From an uncultured Prevotellaceae bacterium (lineage in GTDB: Bacteria > Bacteroidota > Bacteroidia > Bacteroidales > Bacteroidaceae), in contig CADADN010000008.1 of assembly GCA_902786665.1 (NCBI GenBank), positions 23,734 to 87,733 of the forward strand: a stretch of DNA of 64,000 nucleotides, written 5' to 3'. A program made the position numbers and the translations under genes. Positions within the stretch are counted from its first letter, which is position 1, and the number at the start of each line of letters is the position of its first letter. This document shows, piece by piece, positions 17,621-26,654 of the stretch. The notes below the pieces were generated by a model, which was not told the DNA's origin, did no database searches, and saw nothing but the letters and a program-made list of their open reading frames with translations.

Positions 17621-19426
17621 ATGAAATCATATCACATATCCAACAAGATGAAGAGCGCCCTCAGCGCATTGCTGGCAGTACCGGCAGCGTTGCTCTTCAC
17701 AGGTTGCTCCGATTTTCTGGAATTGGAACCTCGCAACGAGATTGTCCTTGAAAGCTTCTGGACAGAGAAGGCCGACGTGGACAACATCGTGTCGGGCTGC
17801 TATTCCGGCTTGCAGTCCAGCGCCTGCATCCAACGCATGATCATCTGGGGCGAGGGCCGCAGCGAAAACCTCTACGTGGGTTTGAACACCAACCAGAACA
17901 GCGACCTGTTGAACCTGCTCAACGAAAACATCACAGCAATGAACGGCTTCACCACATGGGTTGACTTCTACAAAGTCATCAACAGGTGCAACACCGTCAT
18001 CAAATACGCCCCTGGCGTCGCAGCCAACGACCCAGGCTATACAGACAGCGAATTGAACGCCACCATCGCCGAGATGGTAGGCCTGCGCTCCCTCTGCTAC
18101 TTCTACCTCATCCGTACGTTCCGCGACGTGCCCTACTCCACTGTCGCATACACCGATGACGACCAGAAGATGGACTTGCCTGCCACACCTTTCAACCAAG
18201 TGCTCGACTCACTCATCACCGACTTGGAGAGTGTGCGCGACATGGCCGTGAAACGCTATCCTTCCACAAAGCCGCTTTACCAAAGCGGTCGCATCACACA
18301 GGACGCCATCAATGCCATGCTCTGCGAGATGTACCTGTGGAAACAAGACTACGACCGTTGCATCCAATATGCCGACCTGGTGATTGAATCGAAGAAACTG
18401 CTTGCCGAAGAGAACCTTCGCAGCGGCACGAACACCGGACGTGGCGGTGGCATCGGCGGTCGCGGCAGCAGCGTCAGCGAATACTACAGCCGCACCAACG
18501 GCTATCCCCTGACCCAGGCCAATGTGAGCCAAGGCAACTACGGCAACACGTTCAGCACCCTGTTCGCCCGTGACGACTACACCGCCACCGCCAACCAGGA
18601 AATCATCTTCCAACTGGTATTCAGCGACGACCCCAGGTCCAACAGCATGCCCGCCAACGGCGCCGTGAACAGCTTCTATGGCAACTCCAACGCCACCCGT
18701 GGTTTGATGGCTCCCTCCGACTACATCATAGAGGAAACAGGCAAGGAACAAAGCCGTGAAGTCTATGAAGACAAGAACAAATGGATGGACGCCCGCATGT
18801 ATGAAAATTGCAACAAATCGTCGCAATGCGTAGCCAAATTCGTGTACCGTGGAGTCGACATCAATGCTTCCACCACACAGCCTACCGTCACCTACACCAG
18901 CGCATGGCCTCAAGACCAAGTGGGCAGCAACTGGATCATCTACCGCCTGTCCGACATCATGCTGATGAAAGCAGAGGCGCTGACCCAGAAGATGCGCGAC
19001 GGCGTGGAGCAAGATGTATTGGAATTCAACAGGCCTCTGCTGGCACAAGCCTTCTCCTTGGTGAACGCCGTGAACAAACGCTCCATCTGCCAACCCACCA
19101 CAAGCCTCACCGACACGCTGTCGGCTGGCGACTACCAGACCAAGGTCCAGATGGAAGACCTGGTGCTGCGCGAGCGTGAGCGCGAATTGATGTTCGAAGG
19201 CAAACGCTGGTATGACCTCGTGCGCCTTTCACGCCGTGTGGGCAACACAACAACGCTGACCGCTGCAGCCATGAAGAAGGCAGGCACCGGTGCCTCACTC
19301 ATACAGAACAAATTGTCGAAGATGGACGCCATCTATCTCCCGTACAACAACGACGAGATCAAGGTGAACCACAACCTCGTGCAGAACCCCGCGTTCCAAA
19401 GCGGTGAGAACAGCAGTTACGAATAA
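17621..19426 (+). CDS. SusD/RagB-family nutrient-binding lipoprotein (first copy)
   Basis: About 601 residues; lipobox LLFTGC followed by SDFLELEPRNEIVLESFWT, a signature SusD N-terminus. The C-terminal ERERELMFEGKRWYDLVRLSRR block is the hallmark SusD motif. A Gly-Arg-rich patch (GTNTGRGGGIGGRGS, around residues 275-290) is a low-complexity loop not usual for the family. Starts at 17594 and 17648 are also in frame; 17621 is chosen because it follows an A/G-rich stretch (AAAGAAAAGAAG). The protein is expected on the outer face of the outer membrane as the lid of the preceding SusC. Its stop directly abuts an ATG at 19427. Confidence 0.93.
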   Translation: MKSYHISNKMKSALSALLAVPAALLFTGCSDFLELEPRNEIVLESFWTEKADVDNIVSGCYSGLQSSACIQRMIIWGEGRSENLYVGLNTNQNSDLLNLLNENITAMNGFTTWVDFYKVINRCNTVIKYAPGVAANDPGYTDSELNATIAEMVGLRSLCYFYLIRTFRDVPYSTVAYTDDDQKMDLPATPFNQVLDSLITDLESVRDMAVKRYPSTKPLYQSGRITQDAINAMLCEMYLWKQDYDRCIQYADLVIESKKLLAEENLRSGTNTGRGGGIGGRGSSVSEYYSRTNGYPLTQANVSQGNYGNTFSTLFARDDYTATANQEIIFQLVFSDDPRSNSMPANGAVNSFYGNSNATRGLMAPSDYIIEETGKEQSREVYEDKNKWMDARMYENCNKSSQCVAKFVYRGVDINASTTQPTVTYTSAWPQDQVGSNWIIYRLSDIMLMKAEALTQKMRDGVEQDVLEFNRPLLAQAFSLVNAVNKRSICQPTTSLTDTLSAGDYQTKVQMEDLVLRERERELMFEGKRWYDLVRLSRRVGNTTTLTAAAMKKAGTGASLIQNKLSKMDAIYLPYNNDEIKVNHNLVQNPAFQSGENSSYE

Positions 19427-19453
19427 ATGAAAACCTATCAAGAAACAATCATC

Positions 19454-21535
19454 ATGAACAAGCCAAGACATACCATTCTCAGCATCGCCTGCCTGGCCTT
19501 GATGTGGTGCGGCGCGCTCACCTCCTGCTCCGACGAGCCCGACTCAGAGCACTTCTACACGTTCACCGGCGAGATGGCAAGCGACTACCTGAAGAATAGA
19601 AGTGAAACCTTCAGCGAGTTCACTGAAATCGTGAACCGTGCCGGCCTGATGGACCTGCTTTCCACCTATGGCCATTACACCTGCTTCGTTCCCACCAACG
19701 ACGCGGTGAACGCATACCTGCAAAGCAAGGGCATCCCCAGCGTCAGTTCACTGACCGACGCAGACTGCGACACCATAGCACGCACACACCTGGTGAACAA
19801 CATGTACACCACGATGGAGATGACCCAAGACCGTCTGGCAACCGCCAACATGCTGGGACGATACATCGCCACCACTCCGGGATTCGATGAGGAAAACAAC
19901 GCTGTCATCTACCTGGAGGGCCTCGCACGCATCATGTTCAAGACCCAGGACGACTCCGTGGAGAACGGCGTGATGCAACCTATCGACCATGTCATAGAGA
20001 AGTCGAACAACTACATCTCCGACCTGGTGCGAGACAACCCGAAACTCAGCACCTTCTACAAGGCCCTGGTGGAGACAGGCGTGGTCAACGAGATCATGAA
20101 AGTGGAAGATCCGAACTATGACAGCAGGGCCTATCCCAAATACTACTACAAGTCACACACCTGGACCGAGGTGGGCTGGGTGCCCGACACCAAGAAGTAT
20201 GGTTTCACCATCTTCGTAGAGCCAGACAGCATCCTTCAGGCGAAATACCAAATCGCACCGGGTGACATCCGCGCCCTCTACGACCTGGCCTGCAAGCTCT
20301 ACGACCCCGTTTACCCCGAGGACGTATCCAAGGAAGGCCATAGCTTCGACAACCTGACGGACAGCATCAACCCGCTGCATCGCTTCGTCCAATACCACAT
20401 TCTCTCACGCTATGCAGCCGGCACCGCCGACCTGACGCCGATGGAATTGAACAACTGGCATGGCGGCAGCCTCCAATGCGCATTCGGTTTCGACGAGAAA
20501 CTCATCAACCCCAGCGACTGGTTCCACACCCTCCTCCCCCACACCCTCATCAAGGTGGAGAAAGCCACGGTGCCCAACTACATGGGCGACGCTTCGAAGG
20601 GTGACAAATTCATCAACCGTCGCTATGACGCACAATACAAGTTCCGCGGCTCACGCATCGACCCGTCGACGGACACGGAATACGTGCACGACGGTCTCAA
20701 CGGCCACTATTTCTACGTGGACGACATCGTGGCCTTCAGCTACGATGTGCAGAACAAGGTGCAGAACATGCGCATCCGCATGGACTTCTCCAGCGTGTTC
20801 CCCGAAATCATGACCAACGGCCTACGCTTCGTGGGAACCTTGGAGGATGACCCGAACGCCGTGGCCGACGACGCCGCAGTGCCCAAGAACGGACGCAACT
20901 TCTATTTCCCGCTGGGCTATCTCGACGGTGTGTCATTCAGCAACTGCAACGTGGTGCTTCGCCGCCCGCACCCGGGCTTCTGGTCATGGCAAGGTGACGA
21001 ATGGAACCTCTTCGGCGACTACGACTTCACCTTCCGCATCCCGCCCATCCCATACAGCGGCGACTGGCAGGTGCGCCTCGGCTTCTGCGCCATCGAGACA
21101 CGTGGCGTGATGCAGGTCTATTTCGACGGCGTGCCACAAGGCATACCTCTTGACATGACGAAGTATCTCAACTCCGAGTTGTACATCGGCGACAGCTTCG
21201 TATCCGACGAGTCGGCTGCCGACTACGACAAGAAGACCTCCGAGGAGAAAGCCGAGGAACAAAAACTGTTGAAGAACCTCGGTGCATACCGCGCCCCACG
21301 CTCCATCTACCACTACGGCCCCAATGCCTTGTATTTCGTAGGCAACGAGCGCACCTACCGACGCATCCTCTGCCAGACCTACATGGATGCCACCAAGGAC
21401 CACTACATCCGCTTCCGCGTGGCTTCCGATGGCAAGCAAGGCAACAACAACGAGTTCATGCTCGACTATCTCGAGTTGGTGCCCAAGAGCGTCTATGGTG
21501 TCGATGGTGACGGACAGATGGAAGACGACCTCTAA
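19454..21535 (+). CDS. FAS1-domain lipoprotein with C-terminal beta-rich region
   Basis: About 693 residues; lipobox ALTSC followed by SDEPDSEHF. One clear FAS1 module starts near SEFTEIVNRAGLMDLLSTYG with CFVPTNDAVNAYL, and a second, weaker one includes LSTFYKALVETGVVNEIM and FTIFVEPDSILQAKY. The last half is not FAS1-like. It is beta-rich with many aromatic residues (for example GHYFYVDDIVAFSYDVQN and NLFGDYDFTFRIPPIPYSG) and may form a ligand-binding sandwich. An alternative start at 19427 abuts the SusD stop. It is followed after about 57 nt by another FAS1 gene. Function as a surface accessory protein of the SusCD system is inferred from position and lipidation. Confidence 0.8.
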   Translation: MNKPRHTILSIACLALMWCGALTSCSDEPDSEHFYTFTGEMASDYLKNRSETFSEFTEIVNRAGLMDLLSTYGHYTCFVPTNDAVNAYLQSKGIPSVSSLTDADCDTIARTHLVNNMYTTMEMTQDRLATANMLGRYIATTPGFDEENNAVIYLEGLARIMFKTQDDSVENGVMQPIDHVIEKSNNYISDLVRDNPKLSTFYKALVETGVVNEIMKVEDPNYDSRAYPKYYYKSHTWTEVGWVPDTKKYGFTIFVEPDSILQAKYQIAPGDIRALYDLACKLYDPVYPEDVSKEGHSFDNLTDSINPLHRFVQYHILSRYAAGTADLTPMELNNWHGGSLQCAFGFDEKLINPSDWFHTLLPHTLIKVEKATVPNYMGDASKGDKFINRRYDAQYKFRGSRIDPSTDTEYVHDGLNGHYFYVDDIVAFSYDVQNKVQNMRIRMDFSSVFPEIMTNGLRFVGTLEDDPNAVADDAAVPKNGRNFYFPLGYLDGVSFSNCNVVLRRPHPGFWSWQGDEWNLFGDYDFTFRIPPIPYSGDWQVRLGFCAIETRGVMQVYFDGVPQGIPLDMTKYLNSELYIGDSFVSDESAADYDKKTSEEKAEEQKLLKNLGAYRAPRSIYHYGPNALYFVGNERTYRRILCQTYMDATKDHYIRFRVASDGKQGNNNEFMLDYLELVPKSVYGVDGDGQMEDDL

Positions 21536-21592
21536 ACGTACATCGACCATATGAGAACAAGAGAATGAACAAAGAACATGATCATACGACAT

Positions 21593-23305
21593 ATGAAACG
21601 AAAGAATCTATATAAGACCGTGTTAGGGTTGGCGATGGCCACCCTGACACTGACAGGTTGCAGCGACGAGTGGGACGACCACTACTCCACCAGCACCAAG
21701 GAGGTCCAAGGCGGCACCTTGTGGGATGCCATCAGGCAAGACCCGAACCTGAGCAACTTCGCCAGCGTGGCGACCGCCTGCGGCTACGACAAGGCATTGG
21801 CCAGCACACAGGTGTTCACCGTGTTCGCCCCCACGAACGATGTATTCAGCAGCAGCGACGCCGAGGCGCTCATCCAAACCTACAACAGCCAGAAAGGTCG
21901 CATCGACGATGACGAGAACACCACCATCAAGGAATTCTTGCAGAACCACATCGCACTTTACAACTATTCGGTATCGAGCCGCAGCAACGACTCCATAGTG
22001 ATGATGAACGGCAAATACGCACTTTTGGAGCCAGGCTCCATCAGCGGCACCCCGTTTGTCAAAGCCAACGAACTTCACAACAACGGTGTGCTGTTCAAGG
22101 TGGGCGCCCCACTGAAATTCTTCCCCAACGTGTTTGAATACATGAGCAAGAACAGCGAGTTGGACAGCCTCTACAATTTCTTCTACAACGACCGCTTCTA
22201 CCGCCGTGTCTTCAGGGCGGAAGAGAGTGTGCCCGGCGGCATTGTCGACGGCAAGACCGTATATCTCGACTCCGTCTTCGTGCAGCAGAACGAATTGTTC
22301 GACCACAGATTCCTCAACGCCCGCATCAACCGTGAGGACAGCACCTATTGGATGCTTGCCCCCACCAACAAAGTGTGGCGTGAGCTGCTCGACGAATACA
22401 GCCAGTATTTCTTGTACGACGCCAAGGTGCCCGACCGTGACTCGGTGATGTACACCAACCCACGTCTCGCCATCGTGCAAGGCACCATCTTCAGCAGGGG
22501 CATCAACCTTGACCACATGATCAACGACTCCTTGATGTCGACCAACGCCACCTATAATTTCCAACGTCGCGCCAACCAGTGGGGCAACGACTCCCTGCAC
22601 TACTACGAATACTACCACCCGTTTGCCCCCGACGGCATCCTCTCCAACGTGCATGCCGAGGAATGCAGCAACGGCCAAGTGTTCGTGAGCGACGATTGGA
22701 AGGTGAACAAGCGAGAAACTTTCTACCAGACCCGCATCATCGAGGCAGAGAGCAACAACTCCATCAAGGAGGTGAGCAAGGTGGAGAACACACAAGGCGT
22801 ACTTGAGGAGACCGTGAGTCCGAAATTCCGAGTGGTGGACAACAAGAGTCCGTTCTACGGTCAAATCTCCAACAACCGTTTCGTGGAATTCGAGCCGTTG
22901 AAAACCACCGTGCAACACTCGGTGACCTTCAACATCACCGACGTGCTCTCCAACATCGGCTACGACATCTACCTGGTGACCGCACCCGCCCTTGCCAACG
23001 ACAGCAACGCCACGGAAATCCAGCGCCTCCCGACGCTGCTCCGATGCACGCTGAAATACCACAACGAGGAAGGCGTGGAGCAAGCCAAGCAATTGGCCAG
23101 CCGTGTGGAAACGAAAGGCGACGAGGTGGATTACCTCCTCCTGGCAGAAAACTTCAAATTCCCCGTGGCCTCCTATGGCCTCGTCGAGGAAGAGCCTCAA
23201 GTGACATTGATGGTGGAGACCCGTGTGAGTTCCGGGCAGGTGAACAAGACGCACACCCGTACGATGCGCATCGACTGCATCATCCTGAAACCCCACGAGG
23301 AATAA
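21593..23305 (+). CDS. FAS1-domain lipoprotein, third copy
   Basis: About 570 residues from the ATG at 21593; lipobox LTGC followed by SDEWDDHYST. The first FAS1 module has LSNFASVATACGYDKAL and FTVFAPTNDVFSSS. A second one has LDSLYNFFYNDRFYRRVF and STYWMLAPTNKVWRELLDEY. The C-terminal 190 residues are beta-rich without FAS1 signature (VEFEPLKTTVQHSVTFNITD and so on). An upstream in-frame ATG at 21578 is possible, but the shorter start gives a normal lipoprotein signal. It lies 30 nt upstream of the second SusC gene. Role inferred only: surface-exposed, ligand-binding accessory protein. Confidence 0.82.
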   Translation: MKRKNLYKTVLGLAMATLTLTGCSDEWDDHYSTSTKEVQGGTLWDAIRQDPNLSNFASVATACGYDKALASTQVFTVFAPTNDVFSSSDAEALIQTYNSQKGRIDDDENTTIKEFLQNHIALYNYSVSSRSNDSIVMMNGKYALLEPGSISGTPFVKANELHNNGVLFKVGAPLKFFPNVFEYMSKNSELDSLYNFFYNDRFYRRVFRAEESVPGGIVDGKTVYLDSVFVQQNELFDHRFLNARINREDSTYWMLAPTNKVWRELLDEYSQYFLYDAKVPDRDSVMYTNPRLAIVQGTIFSRGINLDHMINDSLMSTNATYNFQRRANQWGNDSLHYYEYYHPFAPDGILSNVHAEECSNGQVFVSDDWKVNKRETFYQTRIIEAESNNSIKEVSKVENTQGVLEETVSPKFRVVDNKSPFYGQISNNRFVEFEPLKTTVQHSVTFNITDVLSNIGYDIYLVTAPALANDSNATEIQRLPTLLRCTLKYHNEEGVEQAKQLASRVETKGDEVDYLLLAENFKFPVASYGLVEEEPQVTLMVETRVSSGQVNKTHTRTMRIDCIILKPHEE

Positions 23306-23335
23306 ACCCGATTATTCATTACAATTGAAACGAAG

Positions 23336-26300
23336 ATGAAACACCATAACAACACATCCATAAGCAGATGGCAACGCATGCTGTCAACGGTCAATGGCCA
23401 GTTGCTCGTTGCCATAGGTCTGATGATGGCCTTCACCCTCAACGTGTCCGCCCAAGAAGATGAAGAAGATGCCACCTTGCTGAACACGGTGAAAACGCTT
23501 GTCGCCAAGAAGAAAACCTATCCCACGCGCACCGTACGCGGACGCGTGTTCGACGCCACGACTCACCAACCCGTCAGCGGCAGCATCGTCTCCGCAGACG
23601 GTGTGGATGGCTACAGCGCCCTCACCGACGACAACGGATTCTATGAGTTGAAAGTCCCGGAATTCGCCACAGCCATCTATGTGGTCTCCCCCGACTTCAA
23701 CGCATTGCGCATGGGGCTCTTGGACACAGAGGTCCAGAACGACGTCAACCTCTACCCCACCACCTTCCAGGCGGAATACGGCAAGGAATACAACACTCAT
23801 AACACCTATTCCGCCACCGATTTCCAATACACCAACGAGGTGAACATCAAGGGTGAGGTGCAGAAGCAACTCGGCGCACAAGTCTACACCACCAACCGCA
23901 GCGGCATCCAAGGCGTGGGCGGCGTGATGTTCGTACAAGGCCTCAACTCCTTGAACGTGAACGCACAGCCTCTCATCGTGGTGGACGGAGTCATCTACGA
24001 CCAACAATACGGCCGCACGATGCTGCACGACGGATTCTACAACGACATCCTCTCGAACATCAACACCGCCGACATCCAGAAGGTCACCGTGCTGCGCAAC
24101 GGAACAGCACTCTACGGCGCGAAAGGTGCCAACGGCGTGATACTCATCGAGACAAGGCGCAACAAGTCGATGGCCACCCGCATCACAGCCAACATCTCCG
24201 CCGGCGTGGTGATGGAGCCGAAATACATCGATATGATGGACGCCGGCCAATACAGAGGATATGCCTCCGAGTTGTTGAAGACCACCAACACCACCATCAG
24301 AGAGTTCAAGTTCCTCAACGAGGACCCCAACTACTATTACTACACTCAGTACCACCAGAACACCGACTGGAAAGACCTGGTTTACCACACAGCGTTGACC
24401 CAGAACTACGGCATCAACGTGGAGGGTGGCGACAATATCGCCAACTACAACCTCTCCGTGGGTTATGTGAACCATAAGAGTGCGTTGAAGTATAACGACA
24501 TGGGTCGAATCAACGTGCGATTCAACACCGACATCCGCCTGTTGAAACGCATGGACATCCGCTTCGACGCCTCCTTCGCCAACACCACCCGGAACCTCCG
24601 TGACGATGGCGCACCCGAGACCTACGACGAAGGCACGCCATCCAGCCCCGGCTTCCTGGCCTATGTGAAGAGCCCCTTCCTCAGCCCCTACAGCTATGGC
24701 CGTGGCTTGCTGAGCAAGACACACTACGACATTGAGCAGGAAAGCTACCTTTCCGAGGCTCTTGCCAACTACACCAACTACAACTGGCGCCTGGGTAACC
24801 CCGCCGCCATCAACGAGTATGCCGACTCCGAAAACAAGAACCACTTCGAGAACTCGATGCTCAACCTGACAGTGACACCGAAGTGGACCTTCAACCCACA
24901 TCTCTGGCTGTCGGAGCATTTCAGCTACAACCTGGTGAACACCAATGAGATGTACTACATCCCCATCAACGGAACACCAAGATACTATGTGAGCAGCATC
25001 GGCAACTTCCGCGACAACGAGGTGCGTTCACTCGCCTCGAAGCAGAACTCCGTGATGAGCGACACCCGTCTCGACTGGAACAACCGCTTCAACTCACATT
25101 TCTTCCATGTCTTCGGTGGCGTCCGCATCAACTGGGAAACCTACTCGATGAACTCACAGCTGGGTTATGACACGGGTAACGACAAGACCCCGTTCATGAG
25201 CAACAGCCTGAAAGACACCCAAGACGTGGGTGTGAACGATGCCTGGAACTCCATGGCATGGTACCTGCAAGCAGAATACAATTACCGCAACCGTTATTTC
25301 CTCCAGGGCAACCTCACCCTTGAAGGTTCCTCACGATTCGGCCAAGATGGAGGCGACATCAACATGTTCGACGCAGCATGGGGCATCTTCCCCGGCGTGC
25401 AAGCCTCCTGGGTGCTCTCCAACGAGCCTTGGATGGCCAAGGTGAAGGCAGTGAACTTCCTCCGCCTGACCGCAGGCTATGACGTGAGCGGAAACGACGA
25501 CATCGACTACTACGTGGCACGCAGCTTCTTCCGCGCCAAGCAATACCTGCACGCCATCGCCGGCTTGACACTTGAAGGCATCGGCAATACGGAAATCCAA
25601 TGGGAGACCACCGGCCGTTTCAACGCCGGCATCGAAGCAAGCCTGTTCAACAACCGCCTCAACCTGAGTGCCAACTATTTCAACAGCACCACGTCGAACT
25701 TGCTGACACAGCAGCAGCTCGGCTTCCTCTCGGGTCTTGACATGAACTGGACCAACGGAGGCAAGCTCAGCAACACAGGTTATGACGTGAACGCATCGGT
25801 AAAGGTGCTTGCCCTGAAAGACTGGCAGTGGCAAGTGGGTGGAAGCATCGGCCATTACACCAATGAAATCAAGGAATTGCCCGACGGCAAGTCATCCATC
25901 GAGCACCAGGTTTACGGAGCAACCATCCTCACGAAGAAAGGCGACGCCGCCAACCTGTTCTATGGTCACAAGTCACTCGGGGTGTTCGCCACGAGCGAAG
26001 AAGCAGCTTCGGCCAACCTCTTCCTCCTTGCAGACAACGGCATAGACCACATCACCTACAAAGCCGGTGACATCCATTTCGCCGACCTCGACGGCAACGG
26101 ACGCATCGACGACAACGACCGCCAAGTGATTGGCGACCCGAACCCCGATTTCTATGGCAACATCTTCACCACGTTGAACTGGAAGCGCTTGAGGCTTGAC
26201 GTCCGCTTCACCTATTCCGTAGGCAATGACGTTTACAACTACATGCGCCAGCAATTGGAGAGCGGTTCACGCTTCATGAACCAGACGACGGCCCTCGAGC

Positions 26301-26632
26301 GTCGCTGGCAGATGGAAGGCCAACACACAGACATCCCCAAATTGGCATTCCAAGACCCGATGGGCAACGCACGTTTCAGCGACCGTTGGATAGAGGATGG
26401 CAGCTACCTCCGCCTGAAGACCGTCACGCTGAGCTATGAGCTCCCCTTGAAGTCACAATTCATCCAAGGCTTGCAGTTCTGGGTGCAAGGCAACAACCTT
26501 CTCACGTTCACGAAATATCTGGGCAGCGACCCCGAATTCAGCATGACCTCCTCAGTGATAGGCCAAGGCATCGACTTGGGCCGTCTCGGCCAAAGCCGTT
26601 CCATCGTTGCCGGTATGAAGATCAATCTTTAA
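23336..26632 (+). CDS. SusC/RagA-family TonB-dependent transporter (second copy)
   Basis: 1098 residues. The signal peptide ends near NVSAQ. An N-terminal extension rich in acidic then basic residues (EDEEDATLLNTVKTLVAKKK) precedes a regulatory beta-domain (VRGRVFDATTHQPVSGSIVS). The plug shows MFVQGLNSLNVNAQPLIVVDG and VTVLRNGTALYGAKGANGVI. The barrel ends with SRSIVAGMKINL, lacking a terminal aromatic residue. The plug lacks the canonical RIRG triplet seen as LRG in the first copy, having VQG instead, which makes it a divergent SusC. It is paired with the SusD at 26655 (22 nt away). Import substrate unknown. Confidence 0.94.
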   Translation: MKHHNNTSISRWQRMLSTVNGQLLVAIGLMMAFTLNVSAQEDEEDATLLNTVKTLVAKKKTYPTRTVRGRVFDATTHQPVSGSIVSADGVDGYSALTDDNGFYELKVPEFATAIYVVSPDFNALRMGLLDTEVQNDVNLYPTTFQAEYGKEYNTHNTYSATDFQYTNEVNIKGEVQKQLGAQVYTTNRSGIQGVGGVMFVQGLNSLNVNAQPLIVVDGVIYDQQYGRTMLHDGFYNDILSNINTADIQKVTVLRNGTALYGAKGANGVILIETRRNKSMATRITANISAGVVMEPKYIDMMDAGQYRGYASELLKTTNTTIREFKFLNEDPNYYYYTQYHQNTDWKDLVYHTALTQNYGINVEGGDNIANYNLSVGYVNHKSALKYNDMGRINVRFNTDIRLLKRMDIRFDASFANTTRNLRDDGAPETYDEGTPSSPGFLAYVKSPFLSPYSYGRGLLSKTHYDIEQESYLSEALANYTNYNWRLGNPAAINEYADSENKNHFENSMLNLTVTPKWTFNPHLWLSEHFSYNLVNTNEMYYIPINGTPRYYVSSIGNFRDNEVRSLASKQNSVMSDTRLDWNNRFNSHFFHVFGGVRINWETYSMNSQLGYDTGNDKTPFMSNSLKDTQDVGVNDAWNSMAWYLQAEYNYRNRYFLQGNLTLEGSSRFGQDGGDINMFDAAWGIFPGVQASWVLSNEPWMAKVKAVNFLRLTAGYDVSGNDDIDYYVARSFFRAKQYLHAIAGLTLEGIGNTEIQWETTGRFNAGIEASLFNNRLNLSANYFNSTTSNLLTQQQLGFLSGLDMNWTNGGKLSNTGYDVNASVKVLALKDWQWQVGGSIGHYTNEIKELPDGKSSIEHQVYGATILTKKGDAANLFYGHKSLGVFATSEEAASANLFLLADNGIDHITYKAGDIHFADLDGNGRIDDNDRQVIGDPNPDFYGNIFTTLNWKRLRLDVRFTYSVGNDVYNYMRQQLESGSRFMNQTTALERRWQMEGQHTDIPKLAFQDPMGNARFSDRWIEDGSYLRLKTVTLSYELPLKSQFIQGLQFWVQGNNLLTFTKYLGSDPEFSMTSSVIGQGIDLGRLGQSRSIVAGMKINL

Positions 26633-26654
26633 ACCAAGAAAAGACTCAACGAAC

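Noticed and set aside
21623-23296. A 557-residue open frame on the minus strand opposite the third FAS1 gene
   Set aside because: It is the antisense of a well-supported lipoprotein gene. Its translation is rich in Val, His and Gly without any recognisable domain or signal, as expected from GC-rich third positions on the other strand.
23384-24919. A 511-residue minus-strand open frame opposite the second SusC gene
   Set aside because: Antisense shadow of a clear SusC plug and barrel region; no ribosome site or domain.
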